Counted from the first letter of the stretch, positions 34,641 through 46,854 are shown. The stretch is DNA of 64,000 nucleotides from Microstegium vimineum (GCA_022036555.1 CM039122.1:5944289-6008288), one strand, 5' to 3'. The notes: generated by a model from the letters alone, not told the origin. Numbers and translations: made by a program.

Positions 34641-37600
34641 ATGGCCGACGACGCGAAGGCGGAGGCGGCGCGGGCGTGGCCGGAGTCCTCGCAGGAGGAG
34701 GAGGAGGACTGGAAGGAGGCCGAGGGGGACGTCGCCGAAGTCGACCGCGTCGCCACCAATGGCGCCGGCGAGGGGGGCGTGCCCACGGACAGGCCGATCC
34801 GGGTCTACGCCGATGGTATCTACGACCTCTTCCACTTCGGCCACGCCAAGTCGCTCGAGCAGGCGAAGAAGTCGTGAGAACACCGCACCCACCCTCTGCC
34901 TCCTCCTCCGTGTACGGGGTCAGCCGTCTCCGGTCGAATTGAACTGCCCCTCGATCTGCCCCTCGCGCTGTTGTGGGGCTGGGCGCCGTTACGTGCTAAC
35001 GTGCAATGGTCGCTGATTTTGCAGCGCTTGTGGTATCGTCTGGATCGCGCTCAATTAGGCAGTTAGGTGCGAGATTGGCGTTGTTGAATTGTTGTTTCTT
35101 CCCCCTCTTCTCTTTGTGGCAGTTTTGTCATGAATTGTCCCACGCGTTTAGCAGTTCGGGAATGGCTTTCTGTTAGTAAATTACCACGTGCGATTCCCAT
35201 TTGGGTAAATATTGCTGTGAATTGATTGAAATTCGATTTAGTGCTGTATGCGGCTTAGTTGGCTGCTTGATGTACAATATTGCTTTAGGGGTCCTTTTTA
35301 GGCAATTGGACGGGTTGTTTGGTGAGGATTGCAGGTTCATTTTTAGTATCTTATACTCCTACCTGATGTGATGTGACTGGATCTAGTTGCAAAGCACGTA
35401 TGTCAGTTTCCTCATTAGTGCAGTCCGATTTGGAATCATTCATTCGCTTCCCTTTAGCCTGTTGCGTTGCTTCATAGTGCTTGGATACTTGAACTTTTTG
35501 TCTTGGGAGGCTTATACTATAATTGTCTTGCTCGGATACAAATTTCCATGCATTGTTTTGTTGCTAGGACGCTGGAGCATCTTCTAATTTTTGAGATGGG
35601 CGATGGAATGGAGGTCCGTTTTTACTTTGAGATATCTGTAGCATTCATGCATGCTGCAGTGAAATGAGTCCGTTCTGAGGAAATTTGCCTGTCTGCCTGA
35701 ATCGAATTGTGGTTTCTGATGAATTCCGCATTCCCTATTCGGCTATACCTGAAAGCAATAGAGATTGCCTGAAATAATATATTAGATTGATTGAGAGACC
35801 TATGTACATATATATATAGGGGTGAGGAGATCTCGTGGTTTATAGAAATAGAACCAACCGAGACCTCCTCATATCTCTTTAATTGGGGTGGCCGGCTGTA
35901 CCAGGCACATGCCCTTACCATATACACGCATAACACAAATATACATTCTAACACGCCCCCGCAGTCGCAGCGTCGAGTCGTCGGACGTTGAGACTGGACC
36001 TGAACTCCGTGAAGACAGAAGTGGACAAGCCTTTGGTGAATATGTCAGTAAACTGCGACGTTGTCGGGACGTGGAGGACGCGGACTGCACCTAGACATCT
36101 AGTGCCACTCGTTCTCGAACGAAGTGAAGACACTGTTCGCCTACACGGCCGTGTAGCCCGTTTATACACCGTTTAAACGCTACACAGTGGTACACCGTTT
36201 CCATTTAAACGGGTGTTTTGCCCGTTTAAACACCGTTTTACCCGAATGATGGGCTAAACGGAAGGTGGCCGACTGCTTACCATTTAGCGTTTAGGATAAC
36301 ACTGAGTGAAGATCAATCTCAATGTGCTTGGTACGCTGATGTTGAACGGGGTTGGAAGACATGTATACAGTGCTGATGTTGTCGCAGTAAACCATAGTGG
36401 CTTGACGCAGGGGTGTGTGCAGCTCGGCAAGCAACTGACGCAGCCAGGACGCCTCAGCCACAGCATTGGCGACAACACGATATTCTGCTTCGGCACTTGA
36501 ACGGGAGACAGTATTCTGGCGCTTGGAGGACCAGGAAACCATATTGTCACCAAGAAATACTGCGTAGCCTGAGGTAGACTTACGAGTGTCGGGACAACCG
36601 GCCCAATCCGCATCGGAGTAGACCACCAGCTCAGTCTGACTAGAAGCACGCATATGAAGACCCAAGTCAAGAGTGCCACGAACATAGCAAAGAATCCTCT
36701 TCAAGGCTGCAAGATGAGGTTCGCGCGGATCATGCATGTGAAGACACACCTGCTGGACAGCATAATAGGCAATATCTGGCCGAGTGAAGGTGAGATACTG
36801 TAAGGCGCCAGTGAGACTACGAAAATCAGTAGGATCTGAAATAGGTGTACCATCCACAGACAACTTTGGGTTGATGTCAACTGGAGTCAAACAGGGCTTA
36901 CAGTCAGCCATCCCAGCGCGGCGCGGTCCAGAATATCCAACATGTACTGATGCTGTGACAGAACAACCCGGACGGGGTGTGCTGAACCTGCATGCCCAGA
37001 AAGTGATGAAGCTCACCCAGATCCTTCATGGAGAATTCCTGCTGGGCCCTTGTCCGGCGGCTGGAGGTGACAGACCGGCCACCGGTGGGTGTTGGCCGGC
37101 CACTGGGGACCGGCTGGTGGCCGAGCTGGCTGCCGATGGAGCCTGGCCGGCTACTGGAGGCACATGCCCTTACCATATACACGCATAACACAAATATACA
37201 TTCTAACAATACCTACTGTAGCGGGTCCTATAAATAGCATACGTAATTAGTTCCGTTTTCTGCAAAAAGATACAATCTGGCAAAGTTACTCTTGCAATTA
37301 TGTTTTCTTTATTAAGTTCAATCTTTTCCTCAAATTTATCCATATATTAGAACTTTAGGCATTTGTCGCGTGCAGGGAGAGGAACAGACAATCCATTCGG
37401 GTTCCTTAGTAGCTTTCATAAGCGAGCATGTGGCCTTTATTAGTTTCTTATGTGTGAAGCTTTATTTGGATCTTTCTGTAGTGACAGTATTACCTTAATC
37501 TAGTGTAACACAAAACATCCCTTTTTTCGTTCTTATTTAGTGAAATGAGTGCATCTAACTTTGAAATGCCATTGGCCTTGTTAACATCTGTGTTGTGCAT

Positions 37601-39240
37601 ATAACTTTGAACTGCCATTTGCCTTGTTCACATCTGTGCTGTGCTTATAACTTCCATTGGCCTTGTTAACATCTGTGCTTAAGCACTACTTAAAAATTAT
37701 CTCTTGTAATATGGGCAAACTGAATAAGTACTTTCAAATCTGCAGGTTTCCAAACACATATCTTCTTGTTGGATGCTGCAATGACGAGTTGACACACCAA
37801 TTCAAAGGAAGAACTGTAATGACTGAGGATGAGCGATATGAGTCACTTCGTCATTGCAAGTAACCACCCTCTCATGCTTTGTTATAATCATGTTTTATTA
37901 GTGCCATAATTGTACCTTATATATTATTCTGCATTTCCAGGTGGGTTGATGAAGTCATTCCAGATGCTCCATGGGTGGTGACAGAAGAGTTCTTGGATAA
38001 GCATAACATTGATTTTGTTGCTCATGATTCTCTGCCGTAAGCACTCGTTCTAAAAAAAGACTTGATGACTTCATTATGCAGTAAATATTTCCAAGGAACT
38101 GCCTGAGATGATACATATGGCCACCATTATGTCCACCATTGTTGCAATGCATTTTTCACTATTTTAGGGTTCATATTAAATTCAGAGCTTTTGGTCTACA
38201 CGATGCTGGGTTTGAAATCTAAGTCTATTTGGTTAATCTGTATCCTCTTTTTCGTATTTGAACGAAGGCAGGTATGCTGATGCTAGTGGAGCTGGTAAAG
38301 ATGTTTATGAACATGTGAGTCGTTTAAGCTCCAGATTAAGAATAAATTTATAATATCGACACTAACAGTACCAATTAAATAATTTTTTTGGTCTGTGGTT
38401 TTGTGACAATAACTAATGGCAATGTTGCTTTATCAGGTAAAAAAACTTGGTAAGTTTAAGGAGACTCAGCGCACTGATGGGATATCAACATCGGATATTA
38501 TAATGCGGATTGTTAAAGATTATAATGAGTATGTTATGCGGAATCTGGCCAGGGGCTACACTAGAAAGGATCTTGGTGTTAGTTATGTCAAGGCATGTGA
38601 TACAAACCCAAAGCTATATCCAAAATCCAATAATTGCATTGTTTGATACTATCATTTTGTTGTGCTTGTCCAACTAACCCTTATATGCTTAACAGGAAAA
38701 ACGACTGCGAGTTAACATGGGACTTAAAAACCTGCGTGACAAAGTGAAACAGCAGCAAGAAAAAGTAGGGGAGAAGGTATTTGCATCTACCGCCGTGTTT
38801 GTTTACCCCCATCATACAGTTTTAAAAGGGAAGGTGCTCTTTTGTTGATTAGCCTTCTGAAAGACTGAAATAATCCTGTTCGTTTACAGTTGAGCACGGT
38901 TGCAAAACTCCAGGAAGAGTGGGTGGAAAATGCAGACCGCTGGGTGGCTGGTTTCTTAGAGAAGTTTGAGGAAGGGTGCCACTCAATGGTCAGTTTCCCT
39001 CTGACCAGCACAGATAGCATGGACTGTATGCAGTATGCTTTTGATAGGAGTCTACTGCTCATTTATGTATTCTTGTTTCCAAAACTTCCTCAGGGGACAG
39101 CCATCAAGGAGAGGATCCAGGAGAGGCTCATCAAGGCACAATCCAGCGACTTTAGCAGCCTCCTACAGTACGACAGCTACGATTCTGATGAAGCCGACGA
39201 AGAGGATGAGGACGAAGTCTTTGAAGACGTCAAGGAATAA
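34641..39240 (+). CDS. CCT: Choline-phosphate cytidylyltransferase
   Basis: Eight exons: 34641-34873, 37746-37859, 37941-38036, 38272-38314, 38437-38592, 38696-38776, 38890-38988, 39094-39240. They join in frame to 322 residues, close to the ~330 of plant CCTs. The enzyme makes CDP-choline from CTP and phosphocholine, the rate-setting step of phosphatidylcholine synthesis. Seen motifs: an acidic N-terminus, then the nucleotidyltransferase fold with HFGH (residues 65-68) and RTDGISTS (residues 174-181), both nucleotide-binding; then a basic amphipathic segment (KRLRVNMGLKNLRDKVKQQQEK) that in this family helps membrane binding; and an acidic tail with Asp/Glu/Ser (SDEADEEDEDE). Intron 5 has a GC donor (AAG|GCATGT). 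Intron 1 (2.9 kb) carries a rearranged copia element and a hAT MITE. No frame defect is seen, so the gene is probably functional. Confidence 0.95.
35770..37208 (-). mobile_element. Ty1/copia element, internally deleted, in CCT intron 1
   Basis: A full-looking LTR (35770-35953, TG...CA) is at the left. The first ~51 bases of the same LTR recur at 37157-37208 (shared AGGCACATGCCCTTACCATA), joined directly to pol. Between them, read leftward, are the end of reverse transcriptase (FSMKDLGELHHFLGM) and RNase H (YSDADWAGCPDTRKSTSG, RSSAEAEYR, KHIEIDLH). So most of the right LTR, gag, protease, integrase and most RT are deleted. The pol reading frame also has frame changes near 36950-37000. A 174 bp MITE interrupts RNase H. 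A clear 5 bp target duplication was not found (TTGCC versus ATACC). Confidence 0.8.
36131..36304. mobile_element. hAT-type MITE inserted in the copia RNase H
   Basis: Ends CACTGTTCGCCTA (left) and TAGGATAACACTG (right; inverted CAGTGTTATCCTA), matching at 10 of 13 positions. The flanks AGTGAAGA (36123-36130) and AGTGAAGA (36305-36312) are an exact 8 bp duplication. Removing the element and one duplication restores the RNase H reading frame, independent proof of the boundaries. The interior is rich in TTTAAACGG repeats in both orientations. A second copy is at 59898-60065. Confidence 0.93.
37558..37680. repeat. 46 bp tandem repeat near the end of CCT intron 1
   Basis: Two full copies and a partial third of ACTTTGAAATGCCATTGGCC + TTGTTAACATCTGTGTTG... 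(starts 37558, 37604, 37650). It lies 65-190 bases before the acceptor of exon 2 and may vary in copy number. Confidence 0.8.
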
Positions 39241-40362
39241 CGTATCTGTACATATACTCAAGTTTTTAGTTGTTGCAGATCGTCTTGTCAGTCCCTGGGG
39301 TCGTGTCATGCGCCCCTCTCTGGTTGGTGGTCTTTATATGGTCATAGGTAGGTCAGATTTCCATGCTTGTAGCTGCTCTTGATGTTTGGTCAGCCAACGC
39401 GCTGTTGTAAAAGCTTGCTTCATGATACAGATTTCGATTGTTACCATTGGGTTAGAACATATACGGCTATAAAGTTGAAGTCGAGGTAGTTAAATTTCTG
39501 AGATCTCGTCTGTTTTCCTTCCCCTGACATCTATTGCATTCAGCATCTCACAAGGTCGAGGTGGATAAATTTGTGTTTGTGTTGAACAAAACAAAAGTGT
39601 CTTGGATTCCTTGGTACCTTCCATGTCATGGGGACACCGGTGCCTTGGACTCTCAGCCCGGAAAGGGAAACGCTGGGCTGCTGTCATCTTCGATTTCCGG
39701 CGCCCCTTGTTTGGGTTCTTGCAAGTTCGAATGACAGTTGTTGTTTCGGGTTATTATTAAGGTGTAATTTGTTCTGTTGCCTTACTCCACCCTAATTGCT
39801 CTGTACGTTGCCTTCATTTTCCTTTTCTTGTCGAACAAGAGTTGATGGATACTTAAGACTTGACTTGCTTTTTCTCTCGAGCAAGGAATGATTTTATAGC
39901 TTCGAGCTTCCTAATTAAACAAATGACTATCCTTTGCTTGGACTGCTTGAACAAGTTTGCTCTTCCTTCCCCAGACAGATCACTTGCTCGAAATTGATTG
40001 ATAGAGAGGAGAGGATACGTGGTTGCTTCAGTTTATCTCGTAGAGGTAGCAGTAGCTTGTTTCTTGCTCCCAATTTGCCCTGCGACTCAGGACAGCTTGA
40101 GCCAAGAGCTACCTACAACATATGATCTTGCTCTACTTTCCCCACCAGATAAATGTTCCTCCTGGTACGGCATTCCTTCCATTTATTTAGTTCTTAATTT
40201 GATTTATTTATTTATTATCATGTGGCAATGGCATTATGATTTCCTGACGATGATCGAGTCGATGGTGAACAAGCAGATTCCAGCTGCAGCAGGCCGGTGA
40301 AGCGAAGACCGGTGGTAGTAGCAGAGAGGAAGAGGAGTGGATCTCCAACTCCAACTCCAAGC
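39241..40362. other. CCT 3' region and HAD-gene promoter
   Basis: Contains the CCT 3' untranslated region and the upstream region of the next gene. No ORF with recognisable domains, no RNA gene and no repeat of note were seen. Confidence 0.5.
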
Positions 40363-41426
40363 ATGTCGTCGTCGCTCCTGTCGAGGCTGCGGCTGGTGAC
40401 CGTGGACGTGACGGGCACCCTGATCGCCTACAGGGGCCAGCTGGGCGACTACTACTGCATGGCGGCCAAGTCGGCCGGGATGCCGTGTCCGGACTACGCC
40501 CGCGTGCACCACGGCTTCAAGCTCGCCTACGCCGACATGAGCAGGAGGCACCCGTGCTTCGGCCACGCCGCCGCCATGCCCACCGCCGACTGGTGGAAGA
40601 CGTGCGTCAGGGACTCCTTCGTCAGGGTAAGAACTAAGAAAGAAAGAAAGAAAGAAAGCTTGTCAAAACGTACTGCTGCTACGTGTCATGCATGTCATCT
40701 TGTTCTTGGTTGCTTGCTCTTTGGTGCGTGACGTGCGTCGTGGCATGGCACTGGCAGGCCGGCTACGACTACGACGACGAGACGTTCGAGAGGATATTCC
40801 GGCGGATCTACTCCACGTTCGGCTCCGCCGCGCCGTACGCGGTGTTCCCGGACGCGCAACGGTTTCTCAGGTGGCTACGAGAGGAAGGCGTCGTCGTCGG
40901 CATCGTCAGCAACGCCGAGCACCGGTACAGGGACGTCGTCCTGCCGGCACTGGGGCTCAACCAGGTCAGCCTCCTCTCTCCAGGCTCCAGCACCGCCGCA
41001 CATCCATGCATGCTTGCTCGCGCCGGCGACGAGCTAGCACTGACCGCGTGTTTCCAAATGATCGAACCCAAGGGGTCGGAGTGGGACTTCGGGGTGTTCT
41101 CGGGCGTCGTCGGCGTGGAGAAACCCGACCCGAGGATCTACGAGGCGGCGCTGCAGCAGGCGGCCGGCGGCGGGACCGGGGCGGTGGAGCCCGGGGAGGC
41201 GCTCCACATTGGCGACAGCCTGCGCAAGGACTACGCCCCGGCGCGGAGCCTCGGGATGCACGCGCTGCTGCTGGATCGGTTCCGGACCGCCGAGGCGGAG
41301 AGCTGGCGGAGGTCCGGCGCGCCCGTGCTCCCGGACCTCGTCGCCGCGCGGGAGTGGCTCGCCGCCGGGGGCGGGCGGCACCGTCACGGGGAGGAAGCCG
41401 CGAATCAGCCTGTCACGGCCAGGTGA
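40363..41426 (+). CDS. HAD-like hydrolase, HDHD3 type
   Basis: Three exons (40363-40626, 40758-40964, 41073-41426), phase 0 junctions, GT-AG introns, 274 residues. The ATG at 40363 is the first start codon in this frame. HAD motifs: motif I VDVTGTL (Asp15; the usual second Asp of DxDxT is Thr17), a helical cap, motif II IVSNA (Ser139/Asn140), motif III Lys in VEKPDPRIY (Lys174), motif IV HIGDSLRKDY (Asp205, Asp210). The cap, the EKPDPRIY box and the length match haloacid dehalogenase-like hydrolase domain-containing protein 3. The nucleophile is present but the general acid/base position is not Asp, so catalytic activity or substrate is open. The protein begins directly with the hydrolase fold and has no evident targeting peptide. 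Intron 1 has a short (GAAA) microsatellite. Confidence 0.9.
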
Positions 41427-42377
41427 CACGACGTGGCTTGGCTGAGCCCTGATAGGGAAGGCAGGGACAAAAGGAGCATCTCGACGACGACTGGACATGG
41501 ATCGATCGCCATTGCTGCTGCTGTGCTGTGACGGCGGAACGGAATGCCCGATGTCGTCGTGTCATCGAGATGCGCACTTCGTTCAGAGATTCAGAGCTTG
41601 ATCAGGCTCTGGAACTGGAATGGGCAAGAGCAAGTAATGCAACATTGGGCTCGAAGGACCTTATTATTAATGAGACAAAATGGCACGAGGGATTTATCAT
41701 GTGTGATTGTGTGAACATAATGAGGAAACGTGACATTCTACGTCGATTTAAATTTGCCTATATCCCAAACGGGCAAAAATAATTAGGCTGGAAATTGTGT
41801 GCTTCACTGAAATTTCGATCGACCAAATGTTTTTTTTGGTTCCAATCGGTTCCATTTTTTTTCAGTTCTAACTACTATTCGTCTATAAGCTGTCCTTTAC
41901 CTCATTTACACAACGTTTAAACTTTAAATGCTACGTGACGACGTTTAATCAACTATTTATCCCAACGGTTGTTTTGCCTGTTTATGCGTGCATAATGGCT
42001 AAATAACCTTCTGCTTAGGATAGGATGGTTCAAACAAAGGCTACTACAAAGTCATCTCCGATTCGCTTTGCAGAATCCTGGATAATGCAAGGAAAAAAAA
42101 AGGTTATGGTTGTTTCACTAATAAAAAAAAGGTTATATTAAATCTTTGAAAAAACAAATCAAGAGGATCATTTTCCAGATTGTTTCAAACTTAAATGATT
42201 ACTAGAGTTTGTTTATTAATTCTACAAAGAAAAGAGCGTAACACAGAGCTGGAAATTGGAAAACCATCCAAATTCTCAAGAGACACTGCTGTGCGGGACC
42301 AAGAAAAGGGCCCACCAAGCGGGCTCGGGCAGATATCCATCTGGAGTTCTGGACAGCGAAAACCTCAACACGCGGCG
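41427..42377. other. Intergenic stretch with hAT MITE remnant
   Basis: Downstream region of the HAD gene and promoter of the next gene. At about 41914-42025 there is a diverged segment resembling the hAT MITE at 36131-36304 (GTTTAAAC..AAATGCTAC, CATAATGGCTAAA, CTTAGGATAGG). Nothing else stands out. Confidence 0.45.
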
Positions 42378-45300
42378 ATGCTGCGCCTTCGCGCTTGCGG
42401 CGGCACAGCGCCGACGTCGGTGTCTGCGCTCGTCAGGGCCCGCCTCGCCAGGCGAGTCTTCTCCGCAGCCTCCACCGCGGCTACCGTCGCCTCCGCTTCC
42501 TCCTCTTCGTCCGCCCTGGAAGAGCTCGCCGCCGAGCGCAGAGGTCACCCCTTTCATTGCCACATCTCTCCGCGTACTGTCGAACGTTCTCCCGCTCCAT
42601 CTTCATCCCGTGTTGTTGCTTAGAGTTGGCACCGCCGATTTGTCCCCTTCACTTCATTGTGTGGCGCGCGGCGGCGAGTGGAGTTAGACCGCCCATATTC
42701 AGGACGGCGTGCCAGGAAGAAGATGGCGTGGTGCGCCCGCTAACGCAACGGGCAACGGGCCATGGCGATGTCTTCCTGTTTGCTGAAATGCCCAAGGGAA
42801 GAGTACGTTGCTTGCAGTGTTAACGCTGCAGCGAAGTTGCGTCACGCTAGTCGCTAGGTGCTAGGTTTCTGTGTGTAGGGGCGAGGCGCCTTATTGTAGC
42901 CTTAGCATATATTTAGAGCATTTGTCAATAAAAGGTTCGCTCGTGAGAACTGAGAACTGCCGTTGCTAGGATTGCTTCTCTTAATCACCAGGGACTGAGA
43001 TTTCTCTTAATCACTAGACATTTGCTCTAAACTGTTGTGCTCCTGGGCTATACATTTGGCAAATCACTTTGTTATTTGACGCAAGATGAAGAAACAATGA
43101 TACCAGCAAACTAAAACTTGACAATGAGTTATTCTAAACCATTTTACAAAGGTCAGCATCCTCCATCGGCTGGCTAGAGCTCATCTCATTCAGAAATTGG
43201 TGTACTATAAAACCAAACGTCTTTTTGATTGGGTTAATAGCTGTTTGTTGATAATTAAATGAAGTAAAGACTAACTTTAAATACGCTTACTTGTTTAGGT
43301 TTGGCAAAGGTCGTTTAAAGAAGGGAAAGACCCAAATATTCCGAGATGGAAGCCCAATGGTGTACAGCGGTGCTGTTGATAGGATAATCGGTCGACCTCC
43401 TCCGAAATCTGGCGATGTTGTTCTGGTAGCTGACGGGACAGAGAAACCTATTGGATGGGGTCTCTATAACTCTGTGTCTATGTTTTGTGTCCGGTTGATG
43501 CAGTTAGAAGAAGAGGCAATAAGGTGACATAGGTACCAGTTTTTACAATCACCTACATTTTAGCAGCTCAAGCTGATGTATTACTTACCTTCTTTCTTTC
43601 CAGAGATCCCACCTGCGCACTAAATATGGAAAGACTGCTTGAAGCAAGGATTTCATCTGCTGTTAATTTGCGGCGCAGTTTGGGTCTCCCTTCAGCTGAC
43701 ACAAATGCTTATCGCCTCATCAACAGTGAGGGAGACAGGTGTGTGTTAAATTTAGTTACCATGGGAAGTTGGGATCTTGTTCAAGTCACTAAAGAGTGTA
43801 TTCTTAGTTTTGTAGAGTAATAGTGCAATTACTATTGTAAGGTAAAATCTTTAGATGAATAATATGTCGTTATTGCCTTGTTGGTGTGCCTTGAATTTTC
43901 TTTGTTGAGGACCGTACTGTTCAGCATCGAAGTATTAGCTTTACTATATTTTCTTAGGAACACTGAGGGATTTATATTGTTCTTCACTCAGTTTTCTCGG
44001 AAACACATCTGAAATTTCTTCTCACTAATTCTGAGTTGCAGATTGTCTGGTCTAATAGTGGACATCTTTGCTGATGTTGCTGTCATTGCTTCATCTGCTG
44101 CTTGGGTTGAGAAATATAGGCAAGAAATACAATTTCTTGTTAGCAAAGTTAACGGCATCAGCCATATAAAGTGGAGGCCATCGGCAGATATTTTGAAAGA
44201 AGAGGGATTCGATATATCAGAGCATAAGGAGCCAGCTTCACCATTCTCAACTGTTAAGGTGGACCTGTTGACTTAGACAAGTTTATGATTCAGCATCAAT
44301 TGGTCTTGATAATTCATGTTATAGGTTTAGTTCCCTCATTGTAGTTGTAGTACCTTACCATACTCATCGAGATGGCAAGATGGTAATGAGACTGATGCGA
44401 AACATAGGAACCAATGTGTCCCTCACGGCTCGTTGCCAATATGGCTACTGCCTTGCTGCTTGCTGCTTGCTGAGGAGGGCCAGTTTTGGGCAATGGCTGG
44501 AGCGCGAGGGATCTTCTTGTTGGCCCTCGTTCCTAGTGGCCAGGTCATTGGTATTTGTAAGGAAAAGGCGTGTGTGTAATTTTTTTGATCCAATGGGTGT
44601 GTGGGTGTGGGCGTAACCAGGTTTCTTTCCCCTTTTTCCTTCTTTAATGATACACAGCTCTCCTACGTGTTTGAGGGGGGAACAATTGTGCGCTGTTACC
44701 TTTTGCAATTAGTTTGACTTTTGAGGTTGCACAATATATTGTTTCTGCGATGTTGTATCACCCATGGTATTGTTTTGTTTTCAGGTCATGGAGAACGGCA
44801 TTGCCTACTTAGTCTCATTAGAGGGTCAGAAGACAGGGTTTTATGCAGATCAACGGGAAAACCGCTCTTTTATATCATTACTTTCAAAGAATCAAAGGGT
44901 CCTTGACCTTTTATGCTACAGTGGTGGCTTTGCTCTTAACGCAGCTAAGGGTGGCGCTGATAATGTCATTGGTAAAATACTTTAAGCTGATAAACATCTT
45001 TCAAGTGCTTTTCAAGTTATTTACAATTGAATTTTGGTGGGATAGTATCGTCAGTTTGAAAGTTTCACACTATTATATATTTTTGTTAACCTCCTTCCTA
45101 TAATACTCTGCTGGATTTCTGGTACAAAATATTTCAATCAGTGTAATCATTTTCAGGCATTGATTCATCAGGATCGGCACTAGACCTTGCCAATGAGAAT
45201 ATCGTTCTCAATGAGCTAAACCATGGAAAAATCTCATTTGTAAAAGGAGATGCAACTACATTCATGAAAGGAGCTATCTCAGAAAATGAGCTGTGGGACC

Positions 45301-46459
45301 TGGTAATCCTTGATCCTCCAAAGTTGGCGCCGCGAAAGAAGGTATACACAATTGTGTCCTCTGGGCCTGGAAGATTTACTTGTTAACATCTAGTTTGACT
45401 TGAAACGAATCTATGTTGAGGCTGTGTATGCGAACACTGAAGCATGCTATATATTTAGTTTTTATGGATTATTAGTTCATGACTCACACCTCAATCTACT
45501 CCAATTTGCCTCTCTTAGTCCTTTTTTTGCTGCATTTATGTCGTGCCAATCCAACAAAAGCCCCTATTTTATTTCCTCAAAAAGTCCCGATTGTTCTGAT
45601 TTTTGGAATGCCTTATTCCATGCTATTTCCATAAGATTCCTCTTTCTTATTCTTAAGCAAGCCCCCACCCTTGGCATGTATGCCATGAGCTGCAGCCAAG
45701 CCTCTGTCCCAATTTCAGGCAGCTGGCATCTAATCAGGTGTTGTATTTGTATTGTATGGGATAAATGGGTTATGTTGTACCCCTTGCAGATGGAATTGTG
45801 GGCAGTGACTTCTTAGAGCTTACCGAGTCAAATGGTCTTGATTCTCTTAATATCACTTTTCATTGTTTTTGTTGATGGACACCTCTTGTATTTGCAGGTG
45901 CTACAAAGTGCATCCGGTATGTATAGAAGCTTGAATGCCCTTGCAATGCAAGTGGTGAAGCCAGGGGGGTTACTCATGACATGCTCTTGTTCTGGAGCTA
46001 TGACCCAAAGTGGCATATTTCTCAAAACCATTCAGGTATCTCAATGCTCTGGGGCTTACTCATAGCATAACTAGTCAACATACATCGTGCCACCTGCTTA
46101 CTTATTTCTAGTATTTCAAACTACTTTGCATCTGCGAAAGTAAAAAAAAATAAAAAAATCTCTTACCAAATAAAAGAAAGGTTGCAGTCCTCCCAGTATT
46201 AAGTCTAGGTGTCTGGTGACTAAAATAAATCAGAGCAGTGGCTCTTTTATGTTCTTTGCATCCATATTAACAGTTTTTTGTTTGTTTGTCCACATATCTG
46301 CTCATAACTTCCTCGTACTACTGCTTTTAGGGTGCTGCATCAATGGCTGGCCGTAAGGTTACAGTCTTACGTCAAGCTGGGGCAGCCTGTGATCACCCCA
46401 TCGACCCTGCATACCCTGAGGGCCAGTATCTCAGCAATTACTTGCTGCGCGTGGCATGA
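42378..46459 (+). CDS. RlmI-type rRNA cytosine-C5 methyltransferase homologue (apparent frameshift)
   Basis: Eight exons: 42378-42543, 43299-43523, 43604-43738, 44042-44258, 44785-44971, 45157-45341, 45898-46035, 46331-46459. The N-terminus is Arg/Ala/Ser-rich and looks like an organellar transit peptide. Then come a PUA-type RNA-binding domain (KKGKTQIFRDG...VYSGAVDRI), a linker (YRLINSEGDRLSGLIVD), the SAM-binding motif LDLLCYSGGFALNAA, the DPPK catalytic motif (LVILDPPKLAP), the TCSCSGAMT cysteine motif, and the C-terminal DHPIDPAYPEGQYL. This order and these motifs are those of bacterial RlmI, which methylates a cytosine of 23S rRNA; an organellar rRNA target is inferred. The frame fails once: exon 1 ends one base into a codon, and exon 2 reads a stop at 43315 unless one T is missing from the TTT at 43314-43316. 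All other junctions agree, so this is a likely sequencing error or a recent frameshift. With it, about 460 residues. Confidence 0.85.
44360..44685 (+). mobile_element. LINE 3' end remnant in the methyltransferase intron 4
   Basis: Ends CTTTAATGATACACAGCTCTCC + TACGTGTTTGAG, the typical 3' terminus of grass L1 elements, preceded by G/C-rich sequence that may be truncated LINE. The 5' limit is a guess. Confidence 0.5.
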
Positions 46460-46854
46460 AAAATAGAAGAGTTTTAAAGCAGAGTCAATTTAGTAGTTGT
46501 AGCAGGCTGACAAGTCTTCGAGGACTGATCACTTCTGAAGAGCTCAAGTTCATCTCGTAGCTTAGTTATGCAGGTTAGATTTAGTTGTTTTATGAGGAAA
46601 AACAAAGCACTTAACTGGCATTCACTTCTGACTTCTGATTATACAATTTTGTAGAAAATAAAGCTATTTGTTTCAATGTAATGTACAATCTGTGCACGAG
46701 TGGATCCAAAGTTGTCACTTGTACACGCATGCCTACTTTGTATATATTCTACACCAACGATCACGAATAAAATTTCTCTGTGGTACAAGATACATTTGGA
46801 CCATAATCTGAATTGTTTGGTGTTGCCTGTGTAACACTTAACTCCGAAAGCATA

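Noticed and set aside
34412..35016. Overlapping ORFs around CCT exon 1 on both strands
   Set aside because: Shadows of the GC-rich first exon; the exon with HFGH is in the frame starting at 34641.
40688..41452. 254-codon + ORF in the HAD gene
   Set aside because: Out-of-frame Arg-rich shadow of exons 2 and 3 that also runs through intron sequence.
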